From contig JAJTUP010000069.1 in NCBI GenBank assembly GCA_021399435.1, positions 246,168 through 310,167 of the forward strand: a stretch of 64,000 nt of DNA. The letters run 5' to 3'. Under the pieces are notes generated by a model that saw only the letters and a program-made list of their open reading frames with translations, was not told the DNA's origin and did no database searches. Below are positions 36,173 through 47,079 of the stretch, in pieces. Position 1 is the first letter of the stretch, and every line of letters begins with the position of its first letter. The translations under genes were made by a program, and so were the position numbers. This stretch comes from Diaporthe sp. PMI_573 (lineage: Eukaryota; Ascomycota; Sordariomycetes; Diaporthales; Diaporthaceae).

Positions 36173-37372
36173 ATCGAACGGAGTAGGTATCAGAGTAGTG
36201 CTGTAATAGCGAGCAGGAGATTTTAGGAAAGTCTGGCCTAAGCCCGTTGTAATAGGTTTGGCTGCTTGAAGTCTAGACGCAACTCGGGCCTGTTCGTCGC
36301 CTTTGTCAACATGGGCGACACCGAGGAGTTGCAAGATTCTCACCCAAAACACCATAGCAGCGTCGGCGCTAACAACAGTAAGATGCCAGAAGCGAAGTGT
36401 GTCAACTTCCTGAGAGATAACACTCAAGAAACCATGATTGAAATAGGGAAGTGAAACTTGAGAGGATTCGATCCCATAAATTGGATCTGAAACCGGAGTG
36501 ATGTCGCCGGTGCGTGGACGGCCGGTGCATGCACGGACGGAAGCAGCAGCCCGAAGAATCCGACCTTCCCCACTGGCCCCGCAGGTGTGTCACCGTTCAC
36601 TTAGTCACTGAGGCCGAATTGTGGGCTTCACGCGCCCTCCCTGACACGTCCTCTATCCTTGAAGGTACAGTCAACATGTCGACTAACCAATCAACTCATA
36701 CCGCAACCAGGACTATATCCTCGCTTCGGGATCGATCGAACAAGGAGACAATCAAAGAATCAATGCTATGTCCGCGGTCCTTTCACATGCCACGTCCCAG
36801 TTTAGTTATGCATTTCACTTGTGGAGATGAGGATAGTAATGACAAAATCTCGAATTATCTTATGTTTCCCGTTTCAGCCAAAAGCCACTTGTGACAGCTG
36901 CGTCCGTTGCTCTGATGTTGTCGTATGTAGGTGTAATCATCCTACCGCCTTTATCGTGTACGTAGTTAGGAACGGGGAAGTGAGGGCCACTTCTTATTGG
37001 CAATATATTAGCTATGGGCCTTTGTTAAGTATAATAGTCGGTTGGTAATTGGTCGATTATATTTGTACCCCTAGCAAGCTGGGTCTCCAGGGAATTTAAC
37101 TTTAGATAGTATGGCTCACTGTTTAGACGGTGACAAAGAGCTCCCGGCGGCCCGGCTATGGAGTCAAACTTGTCGTTGCTAAACCCTGATACCGCGAGAC
37201 TATTAACTTAAATAGGAGACCTCACCCTATTGTTAAAGTCCACCATTTGCTCCCAAGCAAGCGCATTGAGCTCTTCGGGTGCTTTTCCCCATCACTAACA
37301 TTCTTCATCCGATACTCATCTCCGGTCATCAGAGCCTGACTTTACCCGTCGAACTTTGCCTATAATTAGACC
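36173..37372. other. Divergent intergenic region between the GFA and SDR genes
   Basis: This 1.2-kb region would hold both promoters. A minus-strand open frame upstream of the GFA start (to 36427) could extend that protein, but the methionine at 36172 matches the family start better. No other coding signal is seen. Confidence 0.5.
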
Positions 37373-38182
37373 ATGGCACCAACCACCACGATGATCAAAT
37401 TTGCTGGGAAATCCTATGTGATAACTGGCGGCTTCTCAGGAATTGGCCTTTCAACAGTCACAAAACTCCTCGAACGCTCGGCGACTGTCCACATTCTGGA
37501 CCGGGCGGACAGTGCCCCGTCGTCCTTTCTCGACCACGAAGCCCAATCACCAGGCAAACTGTACACCTACCCCTCTATCGACATCACATCTCGCGAGTCT
37601 GTCGCTGCGGCATTTGTAGAGATCTTCCAACGAAGCCCAGAAATCCACGGGCTGATCAACAGCGCTGGTGTATGCCCTTACAGTGGTGGGCTTCTCGAGG
37701 ACGACCAGACATTCGACACGACTGTCGCCGTCAACCTCCAGGGTACCTGGAACGTCACCGCGCAGCTGCTGCGCCATATAGAGAAGGCCTCGTCCGAGTT
37801 CAAGGGCTGGGTTCCCGGGGACGGCGGCGTCAGTATCGTCAACCTGGGGTCAACCGCATCGTACATTGGTCTGGCGACTATGAATGCCTACTGCGCCTCG
37901 AAGCATGCCGTGCTGGGCCTCACGCGCTCCTGGGCCAAGACGTACGCGGCCCTGGGCGTACGAGTCAACCTGGTGGCACCGGGCGGAACACAGACGCCCC
38001 TGGCTCAGCAGCAATTCGGAGGGGGCGAGAGGGGGGAGGTGGCCCGGGATGTCTATCCGCTGATCCCGATGAAGCGGTTTGGTGAGCCCGAGGAGCTTGC
38101 CGATTCTATCCTGTTCCTGCTGAGCGACCAGTCGTCCTATATTACAGGTCAGATACTAAAGGTCAACGGAGGTTGGCCGTAA
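37373..38182 (+). CDS. Short-chain dehydrogenase/reductase (SDR)
   Basis: This intronless 269-aa protein has the length of a classical SDR. The NAD(P)-binding motif TGGFSGIG is at residues 18-25, NSAG at 96-99, a Ser-rich GSTASY segment supplies the catalytic Ser, and YCASK gives Tyr173 and Lys177. The C-terminus RFGEPEELADSILFLLSDQ, then SYITGQ and NGGWP, is typical of the family. It would oxidise or reduce an alcohol or ketone with NAD(P)(H) in the cytosol. The substrate cannot be told from sequence. The start ATG sits in CCATGG. It is convergent with the bZIP gene, and no biosynthetic cluster is visible around it. Confidence 0.92.
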   Translation: MAPTTTMIKFAGKSYVITGGFSGIGLSTVTKLLERSATVHILDRADSAPSSFLDHEAQSPGKLYTYPSIDITSRESVAAAFVEIFQRSPEIHGLINSAGVCPYSGGLLEDDQTFDTTVAVNLQGTWNVTAQLLRHIEKASSEFKGWVPGDGGVSIVNLGSTASYIGLATMNAYCASKHAVLGLTRSWAKTYAALGVRVNLVAPGGTQTPLAQQQFGGGERGEVARDVYPLIPMKRFGEPEELADSILFLLSDQSSYITGQILKVNGGWP

Positions 38183-38560
38183 AAATTGGCTCGTAGCTAG
38201 TTGCGGAGCATCAGATCTAGTACTCAACACCGTGTCAGTCAGAATCCCAATGGTGTACTATGGAAGGAGTGCACCATACAATTGATTCATACAAACATCG
38301 TGCATAATGGTGACCAATAACTGTCGCAACCCGTGATTGGCCGCGCCGCATTTTGGTGCAAACGCACCTAAAAAGACCTATATCAGCTTACATACCTATT
38401 AATTTTCTTATAGGACTAAAGGATGGGCTTTTTTCTCCTTTGATCTATATATCAAAATATATAAAATATAGGCTTTTAGGTTCTCTTCTTAAATTTATAT
38501 TAGTTTAAAAGCGATCCTTGATATTTTGATATGCTTCGAAGGACAAAGCTTTGTATTTAC
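38183..38560. other. Convergent intergenic region
   Basis: It holds the 3' ends of the SDR and bZIP genes, with an AT-rich low-complexity part at about 38380-38530. No gene is seen. Confidence 0.6.
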
Positions 38561-40746
38561 TTAGACAACAACCATGCTTTCAAGCGAGTTGCGGTACCGC
38601 GCGACCGTTTCCGCTGATAATGGGGTCGGTGGCGGCATTGGGTCGGAAATCCGGTACGATCTTCCTTTGGCGACGAGCTCCTCGTGACCATCAAATGCCA
38701 AGTCTGGCCATATTACAAAAAAGCTAGGGTCCAATTTCCATCGCTTCGTTGCATAGAGTCGAATATCACGGGACAATTTCAACGCCAACGCAGGCGTCGT
38801 CAGGACCTCATAGACCTTTTGCGAGCGTGACCTTTCAAGATCTGCCGTGATTGAATCACCTATCTCGTCGCTTGGGCATAAATTTGGTAGATCTTGGGAC
38901 GCGGTGTTTAGAGTTGCTGCGCCGGATATTGCGCTCATGCACAACCGTGTGCGGTTGTGCTTAACGCCCAAGGGCCCTCGAACGGGTGAATGACGAGCCA
39001 AATCGGCGGCAGCCGTGTCAGGAGAGTCGATAATACTGAACAAGTTCCACACTCCGAAGTAGCCTCGTCCTGGTTCTGCACCTGATATCACACTAGAGAC
39101 ATCATCAATTTCGACGACGTAGTGATGTAGGATGTCGCATATCAGCCAATCAAGTATCACGCTATTATTGTAGCGAAGTAATGCTTGGTCTCTCATCCGG
39201 GCATCAGGGAGCCAGTCGATGATTGGTGAATGTGGAACCGTCAGTTGAAGCTCCGTCGGTTGATATTGCGGGAGTAACCGATTATAAGCGTCTGCTGTTG
39301 GGTGTAGTCTCCAGAAGAGAAGAGACACAACAATCTCTGGAGCTTGAGACTTGAACCATACAGTATATGACGGGGGCCAGGCAGTCTGCCCGAAGAGGGA
39401 CATGATGTCCAAACAGTATTTGGCAAGCCTGACCATGACATGTTAGCATGAATCAATGGGGCAACAGTGCGTTCGCGTTGTAGTAAAATCTGGAAAGAGA
39501 AGCAGAAACTTACATCGGATATGATGGTTTGGCTGGCGAAAGATCTAGCTGGCATCGAACGAATTTCTCAAGTGCCTCCATGTGTTCGGAAAGCATCGAC
39601 TGCATCGGAGGTGTGGGATTTGATGAACCGCCTTTGGCCGGCGGCAAGAGGCCTGGAGGGAACGAAAGACCAGCTTGAAACGGGAGTAAGAGATTAGGGA
39701 GGGTGAGATCGGTGCCAGAAACTGATCCATTACTCCAAGGGTCGGATCCGGGAGGCTGGCTCCCGGTGACGCATGAGTTGAAGTCTGGGCATGAAGTATC
39801 AAGAGGTATCCATCCATCGCTTGACCTCGGCATGGATGTCGAGTCCGCGAGAATATCTATCTGTTGGTTTGATTCCGGCGAAGTTCCACAGCCTATGCCA
39901 TTACCTATAAGCTGCAGAAAGTCCACCTCTTGCTGGTCCACGGCCGCGCGGCTACTGACTGGCTGTGAAGTCAACATCATGAAACTCGAGCAGGCCTGAT
40001 GCTTTGGTGGTACGGTCGCATACTCTGCAATGCTTGAGTTCTGGACTTCCTCTCTGCTAAAACTGATGTGTGCACGTCCGGTTTGACCGTCAATGCTGTT
40101 CTCTGAGCTTGCCGTTGGCTGTTGTGAGGTCGGTAGCATTGCGTTGGTCGTGTCTTCTTCGACGAGAGAGTGCTCGGTATAGCTTGGTGTTCTGACGTCG
40201 TTCCTTGGTTGGCCCGTATGGCCACCTTCTATAGCAGGCTCAGTTGCCACCCTGGCGCTTGGGTCATTGGAATTTCCTTGGTCGGCATTCATAGGCGACT
40301 CTCGCCATTCTCTGGGCACTTCGAGGTTCTCGACATCAAGGATCGAGCCAATAGTGGTTCCAATGCTATTCAACGCCATTGAAAGACTATGAACTTGTGA
40401 CCGAATCTTCAGCATCGCCGCCCTTAGCTCTGTGGCCTCTTGGACTAAATGTTTATTTCGATCGCTTTCAGAGGTTGCTGCTATCCTAGACAGCTCTTCC
40501 AGTTCTTTGATATAGACAGATTTTCGTTCGCGGAGGTTCCTTTGGGACATACGATTACGCATGCGTCTGATGAAGAGAAACGGTAGACGTTAGCAAAAGT
40601 CGATTGGCAAGGGAGCGGCCACGCCGCAATGAATGAATGTGTAAAGATATTCACCTTTTGGTGGCTGGATCTGTGCCCGCCTGGCCGAGCGATCCATGAT
40701 CGTCGGGTTCCTGGAGACGAACGGTATTCGCCCTGTGCCGTTTCAT
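38561..40746 (-). CDS. bZIP transcription factor with DUF3425-like C-terminus
   Basis: Three exons (40746-40655, 40566-39514, 39428-38561) have introns of 88 and 85 nt: GTGAAT..GCTAAC..CAG and GTAAGT..GCTAAC..CAG. The spliced product is 670 aa. Residues about 30-46 form a basic region (KRRMRNRMSQRNLRERK) followed by a Leu-containing coiled-coil (YIKELEEL onward). The middle (about 90-380) is Ser/Thr/Pro/Gln-rich and disordered. After the second splice comes a hydrophobic domain (LAKYCLDIMSLFG, then LTVPHSPIIDWLPDARMRDQ), the pattern of the DUF3425 domain common in fungal bZIP proteins. It should bind DNA as a dimer in the nucleus. The start is taken at 40746; an in-frame ATG at 40881 is possible. 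No stops or shifts are seen. Confidence 0.85.
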
Positions 40747-41095
40747 CCTGACTTGTTGCTGCCTGCGATGGAGAGATCTGTGGTCAAGACAAGTCTGGTC
40801 TCTGGTGAAGACTGTAGTTTTAGAAGGCGTAGGCGCGTAAGAATGGATGAGCTGGTGGTAGTTTCGAGAGAATTGGTACATACGTCGTTACGTAGGCGCT
40901 GTGGAGGCTGTGGAGAAAATATGTATGACACGGACCGCCGATGCCCCGCATGATTATCGTCTGTGCACTGCAACCCCTTAGAAACCAATGGAGGCTGGCT
41001 GTTAATTCTTGTTAAAATAAAAAGCTGATAATTAATTAAATTCATTTCTTTTTAATAAATATACTTATTAAATAAATAATTATTATAAAAATGTT
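40747..41095. other. Upstream region of the bZIP gene
   Basis: It is balanced near the gene and becomes AT-rich after 41010. No gene is seen. Confidence 0.5.
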
Positions 41096-41608
41096 TGCCA
41101 TTCTTTTAGAATGGTCTTCATCCCGTACGATGTTAAATCCCTCAATATGCCATTCTTTTAGAATGGTCTTTCATCCCGTACAATGTCAAATCCCTCAGTA
41201 TGCATCTCCCGCCAAAAAATATTAATTCTCTGTCTCGCCATGCTGCGTATATAAAAATGATCCTTGGATTTTTCTGCATTTAATAAACATAGTCACTTAG
41301 CGTCACGACTCCTTGATCGTGAGGAAATCAACAAATTAGTTTTAATTAATGGTTGCTTTGTCCCTGTTAAACCCCAAAATCCCGGCGTTTTGTTTGCAAC
41401 TCAGATCTTTGCGTATACGTTATTTTCATTGGTCTGGATCTTCTTCTCCAAATCCCCGCACCTGAGTAAGCAGACCCCCCTGCGGCCCAAAGGGCCCATC
41501 TACGGCGGAGGCGCTTCGCGGGAGCGAGCAAGCGGAGCGAGCGAGCGAGGGCGAAGTGCCTCCGCCGTTTAAACACAGAATTTGCTAACTAATACACTAA
41601 AAGAATGG
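41096..41608. repeat. MITE-like element with a 52-bp tandem duplication and GC-rich hairpin
   Basis: A 52-53 bp unit is duplicated at 41096-41147 and 41148-41200. Each unit holds the palindrome CCATTCTTTTAGAATGG. The motif recurs inverted as CTAAAAGAATGG at 41597-41608, giving 12-bp terminal inverted repeats. Near 41510-41570 a long hairpin has an 18-bp stem (ACGGCGGAGGCGCTTCGC and its near-complement) around a loop of AGCGAGC repeats. No coding frame is convincing. This is a non-autonomous DNA element or foldback structure. Confidence 0.5.
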
Positions 41609-42136
41609 CCCTTGTGAGCTTCGAAGAAGCTATCCACACAATATATTTTATTAAATATTTAATAAGCTTTAAAATTCTTTGTTATTTTAATATTTTAAAA
41701 TCCATTTTTTATATTAATGAATTATTATTTTTAATTACCTAAATTGTTTTGATTAGGAATCCCAGCGTGTTGTTGTGTCCAGCAAGAGCATCAACTTGCG
41801 GTGGCAGCCATCGGGTGCGCAACCAGGTTCTCAGACTGGCGACTGCTTGGCCTGTGAGACAGACTCTTTCCTACAGTCATGTAGAAGGTATGATTGATAT
41901 CACGCCGGTAGCTGTCTGTGGGGATAGGTTTCGGCACTGGTCGCTGCGTATTCTCCTGGCCACTCGGTGCAAGTTCTACACATGAACAGCAAAAGAGTAT
42001 TAGAACACAAAAGACAGTCGGCGATCTTGTTCGGGTCCTAGACCAAGTCCATCATCGACCTCGAGAGCTGGCTTTGCATGAGTCCTAGGACAAGGATATC
42101 AAGCGTATACTTGATAGAGCCGTTGGGAACGAGAAG
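41609..42136. other. AT-rich run then a possible plus-strand coding remnant
   Basis: 41630-41750 is AT-rich. 41985-42174 on the plus strand reads protein-like (HEQQKSIRTQKTVGDLVRVL, one TAG, then RAVGNEKLQWWKQRAES) and ends in TAA, overlapping the end of the NmrA pseudogene. I do not recognise it. Confidence 0.3.
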
Positions 42137-43012
42137 TTACAGTGGTGGAAGCAGCGGGCGGAGTCCATCAAGTAAATCTGTAGTGCCATGAATAACCTCG
42201 CCATCCGGTTCAACATCAATAAGACCACCTTTGTTTAGTGCATCATTTGCCTTGGTTAATAGCTTAGCAAGGCTGGCGCTCATGCCATGCTCCAATCCCC
42301 TCTTCCATTGCCCTCGAGGCGCTACCTCTACTTTGATCTTCTGTCCCAATAACTGGCTTAATGCTGCTGCTACATCGTCGACGCTGCAACACCGAGGTCC
42401 TTCAGCGTGTATAACCTCTAATCCTTTGTCTTTAATAGCTTGCAATAAAATGCCGGCTGCAATCTTGCTGACATTAGGGGCGGACACGATAGGAAGCGGC
42501 TAAGAGGTCGAGATCGGGAAACTAGTAAGGGTACTAGTTGCGATAGCTTCTAGAATAGCGCGGTTCCAATTCTAAAGATATTCTTCAGAGCGCAGGATCA
42601 CCTTATGGCCTTTAAGGTAGCTTATGCGTGTCTTAAGAGTTCTATACATCGTCGGCATTCCGATATCAAAACCGACGTGCGCACTATAGTCCGAGATCGC
42701 CAGCACTCATCTCGGTTGAGCCTTCTTAAGCGCGGACATGATGCTCTTTATGGCAATGTGCATTTCCTGTGCTCCGTCTTTTACCCGTGGCAAAGGTGGA
42801 ACGACGACTTAGACGGTTTCTGCGCCTGCTATTGCTTTGGCAAGAGCCTCGGCATCATACAAGTCGGCTATTGCGATGTCGCACCCAATGTCGCTCAGAC
42901 GAGCTGCCTTCGAATCATCGCGTAGGACGGCTCTGACTAGCATATTTGCTTCTCGCAAAGCTAAGGAAGTGGCATAGCCAACTTTTCCGGCTGCTCCCAT
43001 AATGGCGAACAT
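42137..43012 (-). pseudogene. NmrA-like NAD(P)-binding protein, four premature stops
   Basis: One frame runs 292 codons from ATG 43012 to the stop at 42137. It starts MFAIMGAAGKVGYATS, a Rossmann GxxGxxG-type nucleotide-binding motif, followed by AVLRDDSKAARL and GCDIAIADLYDAEAL, typical of NmrA/atypical SDR proteins. The C-terminal part (VDDVAAALSQLLGQKIKV) fits the substrate-side region. The frame is broken by TAA, TGA, TAG and TAG (in contexts ETV*VVVP, QPR*VLAI, YL*NWNR and TS*PLP). Each is one C-to-T change from CAA, CGA or CAG. No frameshift is seen. Family length is about 290-300 aa, so the gene was complete before it was inactivated. Confidence 0.8.
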
Positions 43013-43438
43013 GTTGTCTTTGTTCTGAGGAAAGGACTTGGTGCCAAGTGATGTGAGAATATATTCAAGGTTTTATGGTCGGGATGGACTGGTTCTGATT
43101 CAAATGTTCAATGTTGGGAAATGCAGACTAATATACCGGTGACTTGGGAATGTCTTACAGATCTCATCGCCGGATGAGTCACTAGTGGACAGAGGCATCC
43201 GAATGTCCCGTTCCAATCAAGCTCCGAGCTGGAATTTCATCGCATCTCGAGTCGCACTGGTAGGCCTCACCAGTGTTAGGTACACTAAGCGGAAGGGATC
43301 TCAAGCTGTCGGGCTACGCTCTCCGTTGCGCACAAAGTTGCAGCTCGTCCATCGCACTGGCCGATTCTTTTTGCACGTATGATATCCGCACGATACCCGT
43401 GCAACGCTTAGGGTCGCAGAAAGCCTCCTAGCCTTGGG
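43013..43438. other. Intergenic, nothing recognised
   Basis: Composition is balanced. Short frames on both strands have no supporting motif. Confidence 0.5.
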
Positions 43439-43747
43439 CTACCGCTTCCGCCCATAAGCTCCCCCTCGTTGCGCGAGTTCTTTGGCCGCAGCCGGCACAA
43501 GCAAAAGTTCCCACATACGCCCATCAAGGCTGGCCTCAAGGCATTCGGCTTGGGCTCGCGTGGATACGTCTTTAACTCCGCCTTCGTCAGCCAAGGCACA
43601 CAAATAGTCAACACGCCTACCAAGAACGATTCGAGTTGGCCAGAATACACCATTGGGAAAGAAGCGAAGAAAAGCGCACAACCCCTTATCGTGAAATCTT
43701 GGCTCCTCTCGCACCGCACACCCTACCCATACACTGCGTATGCCCAT
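43439..43747 (-). CDS. Hypothetical 102-aa protein
   Basis: An ATG-started frame at 43747 gives a coherent 102-aa sequence: an aromatic-rich first half (FLRFFPNGVFWPTRIVLG) and an Ala/Glu-rich second half (ECLEASLDGRMWELLLVPAA), ending AYGRKR. I recognise no family. It could be the remnant of a larger protein, since nothing similar continues upstream in the same frame. The opposite strand also has an open frame of similar length, so coding status is uncertain. Confidence 0.3.
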   Translation of the reverse strand: MGIRSVWVGCAVREEPRFHDKGLCAFLRFFPNGVFWPTRIVLGRRVDYLCALADEGGVKDVSTRAQAECLEASLDGRMWELLLVPAAAKELAQRGGAYGRKR

Positions 43748-43965
43748 GTACTCTACTCGTGATCTTGTTTCCTGAAAGCCGTACTCATGAAGCTTTCGTC
43801 ATTGCATTATCTACTTCCGGGCAAAATGCAGAGTGTAAAGACGCGTACCTTGGTCTCCGTATCAAAGCCAATTTGGGCACGATTGTATACCGCTGATTGC
43901 CATTGCTCTGCCAATTATAATGTATGCTCTGGCTGCTAGAGCATCGAGGTGATCCAAGACTTTAG

Positions 43966-44790
43966 GTAGAATCACACATCCACGACAGGCCTGGCACGAT
44001 TTGCCAAGCTGATGCTCGATCGTCTTGGTTTGTTGAACCAGACTGGAGAAGTTTGCTTCGACAGGTCTGGCTGAGCTGTTCCTCGCCCCGAGACCCGGGC
44101 CCGGATGCGAGGTCCAAACAGTGGGCAACACCTCTGGCATGGAGCAATGTGGGGCAAGGCTTCATAGGCCGCACGGACGCCAATGCACCGAATACCGAGA
44201 ATCGAGACTTCAACATCGAATATATCACAGTCACTATGAACACGGAAGCTGGTAGCTCTGGTAGTTTGGCCGTCAACATTGATGGTGGAGGCGTAGCTCT
44301 ACACAAGAGCTCGAACGGCAATGTCAGTCATATGTTACCGCTGGATTTGCCATTAAAGGCTTTGGATTGCATCCGGCGGAAAACACTGGTCCACCGCGGC
44401 ACTCTGCAGACAAAGTGGATTCTCAAGCAACTGAATGAGTGCAAAAGGCTAGGACTCGAGAACAAATGGTTGACTCGGCTCAAAGAATGCAAGGTCACAT
44501 TCGCGGTCTGCGCCAAAGTGGTGCTACTTGAAGGTTCGGCAGATGGAAAGGTTGAGACAGGCGATATCCTCCTGGAGCTCAACGGCGAGCTCGTCGCGTC
44601 TTTGCTGCAAGTGAAGCGGCACATGGACGCCCATGTGAATGACTCAGTCGTGCTCACGTGCTGGATGGCAAATGGTATCCGTCTTGTAGGATCCAGTATT
44701 AATTTTCCTCTTTCAAATATCCGAGTACCAGATTTGAGGAAGGAGATATCTGTAACCATTCAAGATTCAGCTTTCGCATTCCTAAATTAA
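43966..44790 (+). pseudogene. Truncated NMA111/HtrA-like serine protease (protease C-half plus PDZ)
   Basis: The open frame has no stop from about 43966 to 44788. The matching part begins FIGRTDANAPNTENRDFNIE (44161 onward) and continues AGSSGSLAVNIDGGGVALH: the serine-protease nucleophile loop of NMA111-type proteins, in which the usual SGSP is SGSL. DLPLKALDCIRR follows, then a PDZ-like segment (EGSADGKVETGDILLELNGE). NMA111 is a nuclear HtrA-family protease of about 1000 aa. Here the N-terminal half with the catalytic His and Asp and all the later repeats are absent, and no in-frame ATG precedes the homology. It is a diverged fragment. The lack of RIP-type stops contrasts with the neighbouring NmrA pseudogene. 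Confidence 0.6.
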
Positions 44791-44878
44791 GACAAAGGTC
44801 TCGATACTGTATATAAATGTAGGTGAACGGACGTGCTCAGACCACTCTATCTCTAATTTATTAGCAGATGTGATAGAA

Positions 44879-46808
44879 ATGGGTCAAAAATCAGATCGGA
44901 CCTCCGCTGACAAGGAAGTGGTCAAGGCTGGTGATGCAGACCCCGCGTTACTAGCACCCGGGAAGACACGCGCACAGAGGTTTCAAGAGGCTCAGCTTGG
45001 ATCTCAACCGACAGCAAAGTCCGAAGATAACCTAATAACCAAATCCCGAGGAGAACTTAAAGTGCGTGAAATCAAAAGCATTCTTGAGAATGCACAAATT
45101 GCGTTCGACTCGCGGGCCAAAAAGAAGGATCTACTCGCTGTTTTAGAAGAGCACAGGCTACAGAAGGATGTAAAACAGAATCTACCGGAATCTCCCGAGC
45201 TTTCCCCTCGAGGAAATACTCATGCATCGGATTATGTGCATGATCCCATAATAACGGGTAACGATGAGGCGCAAAATCATTCGTCCGAAACGCAATCGAC
45301 ACCGCATATTATCAGAGGGCAAGAACCCTGGAAGGGCCAGAGTCAGATGGGTCTTACGCGGATAGAATCAGAACCGTCCAACCCACGCCAGCAATCTTCC
45401 AAGCGGAGGGCAACAAATGAAAGTGCGGATATTGTCCCAGGCCACGAGACTACACGCATTGCCCAAAAAAAGAAAGACCGAACACGGTAAGCCAGATAAT
45501 AAAACGCATTCGTTACAGGGTCAACATGAACTAGCCAGCGATGTCAACCGTTCTTGAAACGGAAGGCAACAAAAGAAAACGAAGACAACATAACCAGAGC
45601 CAAAACTGGACACCAAACCAAGAGAAGAAAGATTAACTACGACGATCTGGATAATGCACCATCAGATGGCAAATGTCAATACAATCAGCTCCACCCGCCT
45701 GGGCTACACTTGAAACGCATGGCATCGAATGCGATCGGAGAAGACGTGCCGGGAGGCGGGGTCGTGCGCAAAGCTAAGAAAAGAAAGATCGGCCGCGAGA
45801 ATTCAAACGATGTATCTATGAAAGGTGAGGTCACAGGCGTGCCACAGCAAGAGTCTCAAGACGACTCAGCCATGCCGCACCATGGAGATGAGTCTGAGTC
45901 AGACGACGGATTGGAGGCAATATTGCAGAAAGAGGAAGAGCGTTGGGATACCCGGGATGGAGATGGTGATATAGCTATGGGAGGGGTGAATCTAGCGGGA
46001 GATCTTGAACAAGAAGGCACATTTCACGGCACATCCAGCAACGCCAAAGAGAATAACATGGAATGTCGTCCGGGTAATAATTTGATCAGCATAAATCAAA
46101 CTAACAAAACGCCAGAGCGTGACAGGAAAAGCAATCAGCACGGAGTTCGCAGCCAGGGTATCAACGTTACCAACAAATTATACGAAATCGGCCAATAAGG
46201 CTAAGGACGGGACATATGATGAGAGTGTAAAGGTCGATACAAAGAAGTTTTACACAATGAGAAACGGCTACTTCCGAGTTACAGTTCAAGATCCAGAGTC
46301 ATTACAGGATGCGGAAGCACGGGTCGAGGGGAAGATGCGGGTAAAGGGACACACAATGATCTCATTTGACCCAATCCCCAGGGAAAGTGGTCGCCCAAGA
46401 AGATATTATACCTTTAAAAACAGCTCTATACCTATGGATCACGAGCAAGTACCTAACCTACAGACGGGCACGCGAGATGACCTGAAGAAACTCAAGAATG
46501 GCGCAATGCCACAAGGAGCGTGCTACATGGTCTTCACGTCGCTCGCTTGGCAATGGGCAGGTTTCCAGGGAACTTTTGGCGAAAACAAAGATCCATCCAA
46601 GCCAACGTGGTTTTCTGTGACTTACTGTCTTCCACGATTCCAGGCAAACATTTATGCGCTACTGCGGCACACTTGGAAACTAGCAGGCCAGACAGAGCCC
46701 GGAGCCATACGAGCAGAAAATGACAACGAAAAGCTTAAAAACATCAAAGCACCGAGGCGATCTCAGAGGATTGAAAACCAGCGAGAACGCCAGCAAGGAA
46801 ATACCTAA
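44879..46808 (+). CDS. Predicted nuclear protein with HeH/SAP-like motif, unknown C-terminal domain
   Basis: The proposed exons are 44879-45486, 45535-46073 and 46126-46808. The introns (48 and 52 nt) start GTAAGC and GTAATA and end CTAG and ACAG, and the second has a good ACTAAC branch site. They rejoin three open frames into 609 aa. Residues about 60-95 (LKVREIKSILENAQIAFDSR, then AKKKDLLAVLEEH) resemble a helix-extension-helix/SAP DNA-binding motif. The middle is charged with several KRRK and KKRK nuclear-localisation-type clusters and an acidic run. The C-terminal 200 residues contain FYTMRNGYFRVTVQD and RRYYTFKNSSIP and end in a basic RSQRIENQRERQ tail. I do not recognise that domain. 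Intron boundaries are inferred. Confidence 0.55.
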
Positions 46809-47079
46809 GGAGCAACTGAAGCAGCATGCTCCTCGGCACATACTTTCCATGCGAGAAGGTTTTCATGAACTCGTCGCATTCGTCAGAAGAGGGATACATT
46901 GTACAAGTGAGATTCTCGTCGGCTCGAGAGCCATGCAGACCAGGAATTGGGGCGCTAAAGTTTACGACCCTTTACCCGCCGAAAGCCTACAGGCTTTTAG
47001 AGCGTCGCCGATGCTCATGACGAATCGAGTACATATCGTATTGTTAGGTATATACATATTATACTGTGCGGACTATGGA
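46809..47079. other. Short intergenic segment
   Basis: An open plus-strand frame continues here out of frame with the preceding gene, but no motif supports it. Confidence 0.4.

Noticed and set aside
36514..36894. 126-codon plus-strand frame upstream of the SDR gene
   Set aside because: It has no domain and no hydrophobic or compositional signature, and sits in the divergent promoter region.
37547..38085. Several open frames on both strands within the SDR gene
   Set aside because: They are shadows of a clearly supported SDR frame.
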